Shown piece after piece: positions 35,586 through 43,597 of a stretch of DNA of 64,000 bases (position 1 is the stretch's first letter; the number at the start of each line of letters is the position of its first letter). The stretch comes from Polaribacter marinus (GTDB lineage Bacteria > Bacteroidota > Bacteroidia > Flavobacteriales > Flavobacteriaceae). A program made the position numbers and the translations under genes. Under the pieces are notes generated by a model. The model searched no databases and was not told the DNA's origin. It worked only from the letters and a program-made list of their open reading frames with translations. The stretch is taken from the NCBI RefSeq assembly GCF_022662535.1, contig NZ_JAKQYM010000006.1, positions 1-64,000 of the forward strand, read 5' to 3'.

Positions 35586-35755
35586 ATGATCCAAATTTAA
35601 CTCACCTGGCAAATTACTACTATAACAAATACAAAACCTAACTTATATCCTTATCAGTACAAAACAGTACTCTAAATCACCTTAAAACAGGTCCCTTTTA
35701 TAAAAGCACAACAGTTGGTAAAACTCAAGTTTTAAAACATCAAATTATAACAAAC

Positions 35756-35792
35756 AAAAAAAGGCTCAATAAAATATTGAGCCTTTTTTAAA
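35756..35792 (-). terminator. Terminator of the YwqK-like gene
   Basis: Arms aaggctcaata and tattgagcctt with A-run and T-run on either side, so usable on both strands. The 165 bases between this and the tonB terminator hold nothing I can identify. Confidence 0.85.
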
Positions 35793-35811
35793 TTCTATTT
35801 TAGAAAAATAA

Positions 35812-36165
35812 CTATTTATTAGCTGCTACCTTAATTTCAGAAGATTTCCAAACATTTACATTAACAACAGCATTGTTTTGATAATTAATTTCTTTCAATG
35901 TTTCTTTAGACCAAACAAACCATTTACCAACTTTCTTACCATTATCATAATAAGCTATTTGTTTTTTATTTCCAGATTTATCGAAACGAACCCATTCGCC
36001 TGTAAGTTTTTTATCTTTAAAGTAACCTTGAGTTTTAATTGCGCCATTATCATAATAATAGGTTGCTTTTACCAAATCACCTTCCACACTATAGGTTGGC
36101 TGTTTATCTTGAGAGTATCCAACTGCTGTCAAGCAAAAGATACAAATTGCTAAAAAATTTTTCAT
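35812..36165 (-). CDS. Secreted YwqK/MORN-repeat-like protein
   Basis: A 117-residue protein with signal peptide 1-19 (ends V-G-Y-S-Q). Two to three repeats of the YwqK/MORN-variant pattern follow: Y-Y-D-N-G-A-I-K-T-Q-G-Y-F-K-D, L-T-G-E-W-V-R-F-D-K-S-G, Y-Y-D-N-G-K-K-V-G-K-W. Databases often name such proteins antitoxin component YwqK, but secreted flavobacterial members are not shown to act as antitoxins, and no toxin gene adjoins. It is monocistronic with its own terminator. Confidence 0.82.
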   Translation of the reverse strand: MKNFLAICIFCLTAVGYSQDKQPTYSVEGDLVKATYYYDNGAIKTQGYFKDKKLTGEWVRFDKSGNKKQIAYYDNGKKVGKWFVWSKETLKEINYQNNAVVNVNVWKSSEIKVAANK

Positions 36166-36321
36166 GATTATATCAGTTTAAGTTTAACGTTCTTTTTACA
36201 AATATAAAAATTTTGTAACAATTTACAAACATTTTGGTAACATTAAATTAACATTGAGTACTTGATAGGGTTTCTTGATGAAAAACTCTATCTTTACAAT
36301 CATATTAATAATAAAAGTATT

Positions 36322-36522
36322 ATGGCAATCATAAAAGTTATTGAAGTATTGGCAAATTCTAGCAAAAGCTGGGAAGATGCAGCCAAAAAAGCAGTTAAAC
36401 AAGCATCTAAATCCGTAAAAAACATCAAGTCGGTATTTGTTCAGTCACAGAGTGCTGTTGTAAATAATGATGAAATTACAGAGTTTAGAGTAAATTTAAA
36501 AATTACTTTTGAGGTAAAGTAA
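36322..36522 (+). CDS. Dodecin, flavin-binding storage protein
   Basis: A 66-residue dodecin that assembles into hollow dodecamers that bind flavin. The start at 36322 gives the standard length (M-A-I-I-K-V-I-E-V-L-A-N-S-S); an in-frame start at 36262 would add an unrelated 20-residue extension. The W-E-D-A-A-K-K-A-V helix with the flavin-stacking Trp and the C-terminal strand E-F-R-V-N-L-K-I-T-F-E-V are clear. It has its own terminator, so it is likely monocistronic. Confidence 0.93.
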   Translation: MAIIKVIEVLANSSKSWEDAAKKAVKQASKSVKNIKSVFVQSQSAVVNNDEITEFRVNLKITFEVK

Positions 36523-36544
36523 ATTAAAAAACGAACCTTTTTAT

Positions 36545-36580
36545 AAAGCGATTTAATTTTAGTATTAAATCGCTTTTTAT
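36545..36580 (+). terminator. Terminator of the dodecin gene
   Basis: Arms aaagcgatttaa and ttaaatcgcttt around 8 bases, followed by a short T-run, just before the DUF1304 gene at 36596. Confidence 0.82.
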
Positions 36581-36595
36581 GTCTTATTTAGAAAA

Positions 36596-36955
36596 ATGAA
36601 AACAATACAAATAATAATAATAATTGGTTTGGTGGCGCTTATTCACATATACATTGTGTATTTAGAAATGGTTTTATGGACCACTAAAAAAGGAATAAAA
36701 ACCTTTGGATTAAAAAACAAGGAGTTTGCAGAAGAAACAAAAGTAATGGCAGCAAACCAAGGCTTATACAATGGTTTCTTAGCGGCAGGCTTAATCTGGT
36801 CTTTAATTACAGATAAAACAGATGTATCTCTTTTCTTTTTAATCTGTGTTTTTGTTGCAGGTATCTACGGATCTTACTCTACCAATAAAAAAAGTATTTT
36901 ATATGTACAATCAATTCCTGCTCTGCTTGGAATCTTATTTATAATATTGAATTAA
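36596..36955 (+). CDS. DUF1304 family membrane protein
   Basis: A 119-residue protein with four hydrophobic helices (about 5-26, 56-68, 76-90 and 100-118). The motif V-Y-L-E-M-V-L-W-T-T near 20-30 and the N-Q-G-L-Y-N-G-F-L-A-A-G-L stretch near 53-65 match DUF1304. Function of the family is unknown. It starts 16 bases after the dodecin terminator and lies 69 bases before the MscS gene. Confidence 0.85.
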   Translation: MKTIQIIIIIGLVALIHIYIVYLEMVLWTTKKGIKTFGLKNKEFAEETKVMAANQGLYNGFLAAGLIWSLITDKTDVSLFFLICVFVAGIYGSYSTNKKSILYVQSIPALLGILFIILN

Positions 36956-37024
36956 TAATAGTTCTTTGAATGTTTATCAACTATAAATAAACCATTATTT
37001 TTACAATTCAAAAAATCTAACAAA

Positions 37025-37825
37025 ATGGAAGAATACATTAACAAAATTAAAATTCTACTTATAGAGTTTACACCAAACATTTTAACGGCATTAGCAATTC
37101 TAATTATTGGTTTATTTGTAATAAACCTAATGGTAAAAGCATCAAAAAAAATAATGCAAAAAAGTGGTTTAGATATAACCCTTCAAAAATTCTTAGGAAA
37201 CTTACTTGGTTGGGGACTTAAAATTTTACTTTTTATTACCGTTATTTCTAAATTAGGAGTTACCACAACATCTTTTGCTGCGATATTTGCTGCAGCTGGT
37301 TTAGCAGTAGGATTAGCATTACAAGGATCTCTTGCTAATTTTGCAGGAGGGGTTTTAATTATGATTTTTAAACCATTTAAAATTGGAGATTTAATAGAAG
37401 CCCAAGGAGAAATAGGTGTTGTTAAAGAAATTGAAATCTTTACAACCAAACTTACTGGTCTATCTAATAAAGAAATTATAATCCCTAATGGGTCAATATC
37501 TAATGGAACTATTGTAAATTATACTACAGAAGGAACTCGAAGAGTAGATTTAACTTTTGGTGTTTCTTATGATGCAGATATCAAACAAACAAAAGAGGTA
37601 TTAATGAGTGTTTTAACTTCTCATCCAAAAGTATTAAAAGATCCAGCTCCTGCAATTACAGTTTCTGAATTAGCAGATAGTTCTGTAAACTTTGCTGTAA
37701 GACCTTGGTGTAAAACAGAAGATTATTGGACTGTGTATTTTGATGTTACAGAAAACACTAAAATAGCATTAGATAAAGCAGGAATAGAAATTCCTTATCC
37801 ACATCAAGTAGAAATTAAAAGGTAG
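37025..37825 (+). CDS. mscS: Small-conductance mechanosensitive channel (MscS family)
   Basis: A 266-residue channel subunit; the heptamer opens under membrane tension and releases solutes at hypo-osmotic shock. Three helices (about 13-35, 58-77 and 85-112) precede the beta and C-terminal domains. The pore helix A-A-A-G-L-A-V-G-L-A-L-Q-G-S-L-A-N-F-A-G-G is intact, as are F-K-P-F-K-I-G-D and the N-G-S-I-S-N-G signature. It is near the E. coli MscS length. Its 3' end overlaps the convergent tsaB by 11 bases and its likely terminator lies inside tsaB. Confidence 0.94.
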   Translation: MEEYINKIKILLIEFTPNILTALAILIIGLFVINLMVKASKKIMQKSGLDITLQKFLGNLLGWGLKILLFITVISKLGVTTTSFAAIFAAAGLAVGLALQGSLANFAGGVLIMIFKPFKIGDLIEAQGEIGVVKEIEIFTTKLTGLSNKEIIIPNGSISNGTIVNYTTEGTRRVDLTFGVSYDADIKQTKEVLMSVLTSHPKVLKDPAPAITVSELADSSVNFAVRPWCKTEDYWTVYFDVTENTKIALDKAGIEIPYPHQVEIKR

Positions 37826-38501
37826 GTTTCTTTTTCTTTTCTGGAATCACAACAAAATCTTTCAAATAAAAAGGTTCAAAATAAGCGACATCTTCGATGT
37901 CGTTTTTTTTGTATTTATCAAAAGATAGTTTTGCCATTTCTTTTGCAGAAGGAAACTTATCATCAACAAAAACAGCATTTTTGTTTGTCAATATTTCTTT
38001 ACACTTTTGAGAACCATCACCTAAAAAATATACTTTTCCTTTGGCTAATTCATCAGAAAAAGAATGCGCATCTATAATTTGTGCTTTAATATCTCTTATT
38101 TGTTTGTGGTTCTTATCAAAAACCACAGAATATACTTCCATTCTTCTAGCATCTAACATGGGTACAATCAAACCATCATCAATAGAAATTGAATGGGCTA
38201 AAGAAGATAATGTTTCAATGGAAATTAAAGGCTTGTTAAAGGCAAAACAAAGTCCTTTTGCAGCAGAAACTCCAATTCGAAGTCCTGTATATGAACCCGG
38301 ACCTTTACTAACAGCTACAGCGTCTATTTCTTTGGTTGTAAGTTTTGCTTCTTTTAAAACATCAACAATAAAAGGATGCAATACTTCTGCATGAGAATAG
38401 TTACCGTTATTCAATTCTTTCATTGCTAAAATTTCACCGTTTTTTGCAATACTTACAGAACAATTTTTTGTTGCTGTTTCTATGTTAAGGATTATAGACA
38501 A
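37815..38501 (-). CDS. tsaB: tRNA t6A37 threonylcarbamoyltransferase complex subunit TsaB
   Basis: A 228-residue ASKHA-fold pseudo-enzyme that supports TsaD in making t6A at position 37 of ANN-decoding tRNAs. The N-terminal I-L-N-I-E-T-A-T-K-N-C-S-V-S and the S-K-G-P-G-S-Y-T-G-L-R-I-G motif near 65-77 are diagnostic. The length is usual. It is convergent with mscS, with an 11-base overlap of the coding ends, and its last codons include a hairpin plus T-run on the plus strand. Confidence 0.95.
   Translation of the reverse strand: MSIILNIETATKNCSVSIAKNGEILAMKELNNGNYSHAEVLHPFIVDVLKEAKLTTKEIDAVAVSKGPGSYTGLRIGVSAAKGLCFAFNKPLISIETLSSLAHSISIDDGLIVPMLDARRMEVYSVVFDKNHKQIRDIKAQIIDAHSFSDELAKGKVYFLGDGSQKCKEILTNKNAVFVDDKFPSAKEMAKLSFDKYKKNDIEDVAYFEPFYLKDFVVIPEKKKKPTF
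37886..37910 (+). terminator. mscS terminator embedded in convergent tsaB
   Basis: cgacatc (37886-37892) and gatgtcg (37896-37902) pair around ttc, followed by eight T (37903-37910). It lies 61 bases after the mscS stop and inside tsaB coding sequence, where it encodes Lys-Lys-Asn-Asp-type codons on the other strand. Confidence 0.75.
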
Positions 38502-38541
38502 GTTGTAATATTTTTATGACAAAGATAACTTTTACAAAAAA

Positions 38542-38569
38542 GAAAACCTCGTAAAAAATACGAGGTTTT
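38542..38569 (-). terminator. Terminator of the TolC-family gene
   Basis: Arms aaaacctcgta and tacgaggtttt around 5-6 bases, with a T-rich tract on the minus strand, 21 bases after the stop at 38590. Confidence 0.82.
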
Positions 38570-38589
38570 AATATTATAAAAAAATGAGA

Positions 38590-39912
38590 TTAATCTAAAT
38601 TTAACTCTCCAGAATAAAACTGCAATACTTTGGTCTTAAAAACGTAATCGTATTTAGATCGAATAAGTGCAGCTTCGGCATTCACCAAACGAGTTCTTAC
38701 TTGGTCAAAATCAAACAAGGTCATAGCTCCGTAATTATATCTTTCTTGAGCGTTTTTAAAAGCTTCTTTTTGTGCAATTAAAGAAATTTTTGAGGCTTCG
38801 TAAGATTTTAAAGCAGATTTAACATCTAAAAAAGCTTGCTCTATCGTTTGTTTTAAAGATAATTTTTCACTCTCTAATCTTGTTTCAGAAATCTGTTTAT
38901 TTATTTTAGATTTTGCTACATTGTTTTTTGTCTGAAATCTATTAAAAATAGGAATGCTTACATTAAAACCAACTCCATAACCTAAATTATCATCTAATTG
39001 ATTAAAAAAGGGTGTATCGGGACCTGTTTTTAAATTATATCCATAATTCGTTGACAATCCTGCAGATGCAGAAACAGATGGTAAAAAGTAGCTTTTAGAA
39101 ATTTCGATATTTAAATCTGCATTTTCAATTGCTAATTTTGCTCTTTCTATTTCTGGCATTGTTTCTAAGGATTTCTGATAAACAACGTTAGAATTTTTAT
39201 AGAATAAAGTTGCTGAAGGCGTACCAACTTCTATAGGAGCAATATCAAAACCTTCTACAGGTTCTTGAATTAACTGTGCCAAATTTAAAAGTGCAATGTC
39301 TAACGCATTTTCTTGCTGAATTACAGATTGTAAATTTGTAGCAGCTGTAGATTCTGTATTTAATAATTCTCCTTTAGGAACAACTCCTGCTTCAAATCTT
39401 TTTTTCGCAGATTCTATTTGAGTTTTACTTATCTCGTACTGAATTTTTGCTGCATTTAAATTTTCTTTAGCAAATAAGACATTTAAATATCCATTTACCA
39501 CAAAAAGAGAAATATCATTTTCTATCTTTTTTAAATCTAACATACTAGATTCTACTCCTAATTTTGCTTGCTTGTATGTATTTGTATTTCTAAAACCATT
39601 AAACACAGTATAACCCGCATTTAAACTTATAGATCCACCAAAAATACTTGTAGAAACTCTATTTTGTGAAACTGGATCAAATCCTGAACCAAAATTTAAG
39701 TTTCCTCCTGTAGAACCATTTAGGTTAGGTAAAAAATTCCCTTTTGCAATTTCTACATCTTTTTTTGCTAACTCTAAGCTTAATTTATTTTGTTGAATGG
39801 AAATGTTCTTTTTTAAGGCTTCGTCTACACATTCTCTAAGAGTCCACTCTTTTTGAGAAAAAGTAGCCATGGATGTTAAAAAAGCGACTAGAATAATAAG
39901 TTTGGTTTTCAA
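38590..39912 (-). CDS. TolC family outer-membrane efflux protein
   Basis: A 440-residue outer-membrane channel subunit. Signal peptide about 1-20 (ends T-F-S-Q-K). Two OEP repeats of the TolC fold follow, each with long alpha-helical, Ala/Glu/Lys-rich segments and short barrel strands (for example Q-N-R-V-S-T-S-I-F-G-G-S-I-S-L-N). The N-terminal W-T-L-R-E-C-V-D-E-A-L-K-K-N motif is typical. TolC-type channels work with an inner-membrane pump and a periplasmic adaptor; neither is next to it, so its substrate cannot be guessed. Confidence 0.91.
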   Translation of the reverse strand: MKTKLIILVAFLTSMATFSQKEWTLRECVDEALKKNISIQQNKLSLELAKKDVEIAKGNFLPNLNGSTGGNLNFGSGFDPVSQNRVSTSIFGGSISLNAGYTVFNGFRNTNTYKQAKLGVESSMLDLKKIENDISLFVVNGYLNVLFAKENLNAAKIQYEISKTQIESAKKRFEAGVVPKGELLNTESTAATNLQSVIQQENALDIALLNLAQLIQEPVEGFDIAPIEVGTPSATLFYKNSNVVYQKSLETMPEIERAKLAIENADLNIEISKSYFLPSVSASAGLSTNYGYNLKTGPDTPFFNQLDDNLGYGVGFNVSIPIFNRFQTKNNVAKSKINKQISETRLESEKLSLKQTIEQAFLDVKSALKSYEASKISLIAQKEAFKNAQERYNYGAMTLFDFDQVRTRLVNAEAALIRSKYDYVFKTKVLQFYSGELNLD

Positions 39913-40037
39913 AACGTACTGATTTTTGTTAGTTTATTTTTTATCTCATTTTAAAAAAAGAATTATTATTCTTTTAATAGTTTTAATAAGACGACTAAAA
40001 GTAAAATATGTTACAAAACTTTACACTTATTAAACTG

Positions 40038-40259
40038 TTAAATTTTAGCTCTCTTCTTATATCTGTATATAGCAAAGAATAAAACAGCAATTAAAAGATA
40101 AGGAAACACCATTAAATAGGTAATTCCGTTATTTACTCCTTCTGCTATAGAAATGTCTCCGTTTTCTACAACCGCTTTACACATTGCACATTGAGAATAT
40201 GTTGATTTTACAAATAAAACCATCAATACTAAAAATATAAAAACTTTTTTTTTAAACAT
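40038..40259 (-). CDS. Small CxxC membrane protein at the end of the oxidase-assembly cluster
   Basis: A 73-residue protein: signal-like N-terminus (1-22, ends T-Y-S-Q), then C24-A-M-C27, a short polar loop, a TM helix at about 48-66 and a basic tail. It overlaps the DUF420 gene by 8 bases, so it is translationally coupled. I know it only as a conserved hypothetical companion of these genes in Flavobacteriia. The exported CxxC pair next to SCO suggests a thiol or copper-related role, but this is inference. Confidence 0.8.
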   Translation of the reverse strand: MFKKKVFIFLVLMVLFVKSTYSQCAMCKAVVENGDISIAEGVNNGITYLMVFPYLLIAVLFFAIYRYKKRAKI

Positions 40260-40791
40260 AATATGGAGATATCATTATATAAACTATTACACCAGTAATT
40301 GCAACATACAGCCACAAAGGAAAGGTAAATTTTGCTATTTTTTTATGCTGTGGGAAATTACCCAATTTTGCTCTCATATAGGTTGTAAGTACAAATGGAA
40401 TTACTACTATTGATAAAATAATGTGGGTAAATAAAATAAAATAATACACATACTTTATAGTTCCTTCTCCTTCAAACTTAGTTGAATCGGATGTCATATG
40501 GTATCCAATATATAAAAGTAAAAAGACCAAAGAACACCCAATTGCAAATGTATTTAGCTGCTCGTGTAATTTTTTATTTCCTTTTTTAATTGCAATTACT
40601 GCAAAAATTAAAACAATAGCTGTTAAACCATTTATAGAGGCATAAATTGGTGGTAAAAAAGTTAGGGGCTCTACATTAAAGCCTAAATTTTTTAAGTTAA
40701 TTGTAAATAATGCGGCAACAGCAATAGGTATTAAAATTGACAGTACCGTAATTATTCTCTTATACTTCTTTTCTTTTGTTAAGTTACTCAT
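40252..40791 (-). CDS. DUF420 family membrane protein
   Basis: A 179-residue protein with five hydrophobic helices (about 13-29, 40-66, 79-100, 112-134 and 152-172). Conserved His in the helix ends, such as K-L-H-E-Q-L-N and F-T-H-I-I-L-S, fit DUF420, a family (YozB-like) that often sits next to SCO and cytochrome-oxidase assembly genes. Overlaps the SCO gene by 8 bases upstream and the 73-aa gene by 8 bases downstream, so all three form one tight unit. Confidence 0.88.
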   Translation of the reverse strand: MSNLTKEKKYKRIITVLSILIPIAVAALFTINLKNLGFNVEPLTFLPPIYASINGLTAIVLIFAVIAIKKGNKKLHEQLNTFAIGCSLVFLLLYIGYHMTSDSTKFEGEGTIKYVYYFILFTHIILSIVVIPFVLTTYMRAKLGNFPQHKKIAKFTFPLWLYVAITGVIVYIMISPYYV

Positions 40792-41485
40792 TCAACAAAA
40801 TTTTAATATCTTCTTTTAATTCTTTTATTTGATCTGAAAAACCTTGCTCTTCTAAAGCTCTGTAATACATTATTGGGTTTCCATAATCATCTTTTCTAGA
40901 ACGTATATATCCGTTTTTATCTACCAAAGCAAACAAACCAGAATGCTCAAAACCTCCATGTTCTTCATCTCCTTTTCCTGCATATAGTTTAAATCCTTTA
41001 TTAGCCAATGCATATACTACCTCATCACTTTTACCCGTTAAGAGGTGCCAGTTTTTATGGGTAATTCTATTTTTTTTAGCATATTCTTTTAATATTTCTG
41101 GCGTATCAATATCAGGAGTAATAGAGAATGAGGCAATTCCAAAATCAGATTCTGAAGAAAAATCATCTTGAATTGTAAGCATTTTTTTGTTCATTATAGG
41201 ACAAATAGTTGGACAAGTAGAAAAGAAAAATTCTACTACATAAACCTTTCCTTTATAATCTTTATTAGAAATTGTTTCTCCATTTTGATCTGTAAACTCA
41301 AATTCCGGGACTTTATCAAAAGTAAATAAGGCATTATTTTTAACATAATCTTTATCTACTTTATTTAATCGATCTTCTTGAACAAGGTCGTTCTCTTTTG
41401 ATCTTCTATCTAAGTTTCTAACAACATAAATTCCAAATAACAGTATTATAAATGTAATACCTACATATGAATATTTTTTTTTCAT
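40784..41485 (-). CDS. SCO1/SenC copper chaperone for cytochrome oxidase
   Basis: A 233-residue membrane-anchored thioredoxin-fold protein. TM anchor about 5-22; copper ligands C91 and C95 in T-C-P-T-I-C-P and H181 in F-E-H-S-G-L-F. SCO proteins deliver copper to the CuA site of subunit II or keep its thiols reduced. It lies within the oxidase cluster, 11 bases downstream of a related but Cys-poor gene (41497-42144), and overlaps DUF420. Confidence 0.93.
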   Translation of the reverse strand: MKKKYSYVGITFIILLFGIYVVRNLDRRSKENDLVQEDRLNKVDKDYVKNNALFTFDKVPEFEFTDQNGETISNKDYKGKVYVVEFFFSTCPTICPIMNKKMLTIQDDFSSESDFGIASFSITPDIDTPEILKEYAKKNRITHKNWHLLTGKSDEVVYALANKGFKLYAGKGDEEHGGFEHSGLFALVDKNGYIRSRKDDYGNPIMYYRALEEQGFSDQIKELKEDIKILLNE

Positions 41486-41496
41486 AATTCTATTTA

Positions 41497-42144
41497 TTAT
41501 CTATCGGCTTTGTTTTTATTTTTGTCTTTAAAAGCAGCATAATACTCATAGTAGAGCACTTTTACATCATCTTTTAATTTAGCATTTAATTCTGCAACAG
41601 ATTTCACATTATAACCAAATAGTTTTCCATTAATAGTATCTTCATCTTTTTCTCTTCCTCTTAAGTTTCCGTTTTTATCTACTAAGAAAACGTTATTACT
41701 GTACAAATTAGTAAGTGAGTCTGGAGAATTAAAACTTGTATATAAAGAAGTAATTTCTTCTTGAGTTCCTTCAATAAAGTTCCATTTTACCATATCTGTA
41801 AAAGCACCTATTTCTTTTTTAAGTTCTTGTGCTTCTACTTCTTTTCCTTTAGGATAAATTGCAATAATTTGAAATTTTTTATACTCTATAAATTTCTTAT
41901 AGATTTTCTCATTCAAATTAAAAAACCCTCCTTTATTTGCCTTTAAATCATTTCCTAAAAAACACACAATAGAAATATGACCTTTAAATGTTTTTGTAGA
42001 ATCTATAGTAGAAATATCTATAACATTATTAGTAACAATAGGTAATTTTGTAAAATTATTTGTTCCTGTTGAGAGTAATAAAAAACAGATTAAGGGGAAA
42101 ATAAAAAGTAAAAATAATACAACTCTTTTTTTAGATATTTTCAT
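41497..42144 (-). CDS. SCO-like membrane-anchored protein lacking the copper motif
   Basis: A 215-residue protein with an N-terminal TM anchor (about 7-24). The fold pattern resembles SCO/thioredoxin: T-F-K-G-H-I-S-I-V-C-F-L-G near 52-64, I-I-A-I-Y-P-K-G near 93-100, and F-L-V-D-K-N-G-N-L-R-G-R near 152-163, parallel to L-V-D-K-N-G-Y-I-R-S-R in the neighbouring SCO. But it keeps only one Cys (C61) at the active-site position and no CxxxC. It is probably a diverged duplicate or structural partner. A terminator separates it from the subunit IV gene upstream. Confidence 0.75.
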   Translation of the reverse strand: MKISKKRVVLFLLFIFPLICFLLLSTGTNNFTKLPIVTNNVIDISTIDSTKTFKGHISIVCFLGNDLKANKGGFFNLNEKIYKKFIEYKKFQIIAIYPKGKEVEAQELKKEIGAFTDMVKWNFIEGTQEEITSLYTSFNSPDSLTNLYSNNVFLVDKNGNLRGREKDEDTINGKLFGYNVKSVAELNAKLKDDVKVLYYEYYAAFKDKNKNKADR

Positions 42145-42158
42145 AATTACTTTATATA

Positions 42159-42186
42159 AAAAAAGGTGGTTAAAACCACCTTTTTA
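42159..42186 (-). terminator. Terminator after the oxidase subunit IV gene
   Basis: Arms aaaaaggtggtt and aaccaccttttt around a 2-base centre, with a T-run on the minus strand. It splits the oxidase-subunit genes from the SCO/DUF420 group or attenuates read-through. Confidence 0.82.
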
Positions 42187-42198
42187 TTTTTATTTAAT

Positions 42199-42540
42199 TT
42201 ACCATTTTACAAGTGGTGCCAATGTATTGTGGATATAGCTTCCTTCAATTATGAGAAGTGTTAACAAATAACTGATTAAGAAAACTGCAGTCCAAACTAC
42301 AGAACGTCTTAACCATTTTTTTTCTCCTTCCATATGCATAAAGGCCCAAGTAATGTAATACGCTTTTACCAATGTTAGGATGATAAAAATCCAGTTTAAA
42401 GGGCTTGTTCCTAAAAAACTAGTAAGGTGTAAAGAAGCTGGTTTAACAATTCCTAATGCAACTTCAACAGTAGTGATAACTGTTAAGATTATTAAAACTA
42501 TCCAAATTCTCTTTGTGTTTGATTCGTGTGCGTGTGCCAT
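42199..42540 (-). CDS. Cytochrome c oxidase subunit IV family protein
   Basis: A 113-residue membrane protein with three helices (about 11-28, 45-66 and 79-103) and an N-terminal His/Glu-rich tip (M-A-H-A-H-E-S). The W-A-F-M-H-M-E-G-E motif is typical of the COX4/CyoD-like proteins of Bacteroidota. It is the accessory fourth subunit of the heme-copper oxidase and probably stabilises the core. It follows the long subunit III gene by 18 bases. Confidence 0.88.
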   Translation of the reverse strand: MAHAHESNTKRIWIVLIILTVITTVEVALGIVKPASLHLTSFLGTSPLNWIFIILTLVKAYYITWAFMHMEGEKKWLRRSVVWTAVFLISYLLTLLIIEGSYIHNTLAPLVKW

Positions 42541-42558
42541 TTTAATCTCTTTTATAAA

Positions 42559-43542
42559 TTATACTAAGTAGAAGAATGTGAATACAAATACCCAAACTAA
42601 ATCTACAAAGTGCCAATATAACCCTACCTTTTCTACCATTTCATAATGTCCTCTACGTTCATACGTACCTAAAATAACATTAAAGAAAATGATGATGTTA
42701 ATAATAATTCCTGAGAACACGTGAAAACCGTGAAAACCTGTAATAAAGAAAAAGAAATCAGCAAAAATGGTGTTTCCATATTCGTTTACTTCTAAATTTG
42801 CTCCTTCTACAACCATTTTAGTTTTAGCCAACTGTGCTAAACCATCTTCTCTGGATAAGATTGTTTTTGATTTTGAAGCTTTATCAATAAGCTCTGTTCT
42901 TACTAATATATCTGGATTAGATTTATAAGAATTCACGACTTGATCTACAGAATATGTAGAAATAGTTCCCTCATTCTCAAACCATAAACCATTTTTTCTT
43001 GTATGTTCTTCTCTGTGGTCTGTTCTTTCACCAACAACAAAATCGGATAAAGCAATTTGATGACCATCTTTTACAAACTGTAAAATTTTTCCATCTGTAG
43101 TTTTTACAGCTCCATAAGATCCAGAAATAAAATTTTTCCATTCCCAAGCTTGAGAACCAACGAATATTATTCCAAAAATAATAGTAGCAAACATATACCA
43201 AGCTACTTTCTTTTGTTTCATTTGATGACCTGCATCTACAGCTAATACCATTGTAACAGAAGAAACAATAAGAATAAAAGTCATTAATGCTACATAATAC
43301 ATTGGTGCGTGTACACCGTGTAGCCCTGGAAAGTGAGTAAAAACCTCATCGGCTATTGGCCATGAATCAATAAATTTAAAACGTGTTAAACCATAAGCGG
43401 CTAAAAATCCTGAAAATGTTAATGCATCAGAAACGATAAAAAACCACATCATCATTTTACCATAACTTGCTCCAAATGGTTTTTGACCACCACCACTCCA
43501 AGTGTTTTTTGCGTCAGTAGGTACAGCAATATTTGCTTCCAT
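42559..43542 (-). CDS. Cytochrome c oxidase subunit III (long form)
   Basis: A 327-residue oxidase subunit III. Membrane helices are visible at about 29-54, 79-102, 113-132, 262-290 and 305-326. The motif F-F-F-I-T-G-F-H-G-F-H-V near 264-275 is the conserved subunit III signature. Between helices at about 141-258 is a long, charged, non-membrane insertion, rich in Lys/Glu/Thr, that ordinary subunit III proteins lack. It is one of two subunit III-type proteins in the cluster; subunits I and II are outside the window. Confidence 0.9.
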   Translation of the reverse strand: MEANIAVPTDAKNTWSGGGQKPFGASYGKMMMWFFIVSDALTFSGFLAAYGLTRFKFIDSWPIADEVFTHFPGLHGVHAPMYYVALMTFILIVSSVTMVLAVDAGHQMKQKKVAWYMFATIIFGIIFVGSQAWEWKNFISGSYGAVKTTDGKILQFVKDGHQIALSDFVVGERTDHREEHTRKNGLWFENEGTISTYSVDQVVNSYKSNPDILVRTELIDKASKSKTILSREDGLAQLAKTKMVVEGANLEVNEYGNTIFADFFFFITGFHGFHVFSGIIINIIIFFNVILGTYERRGHYEMVEKVGLYWHFVDLVWVFVFTFFYLV

Positions 43543-43597
43543 ATATATTCTCTGTTAATTATTTCTTAATTAGTTTGCCAAAATTAATCATTTTCTA

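Noticed and set aside
35681-35703. Sequence similar to the LytTR half-site (cttaaaacaggtc)
   Set aside because: It lies between two convergent genes with terminators on both sides, has no promoter nearby and no second half-site.
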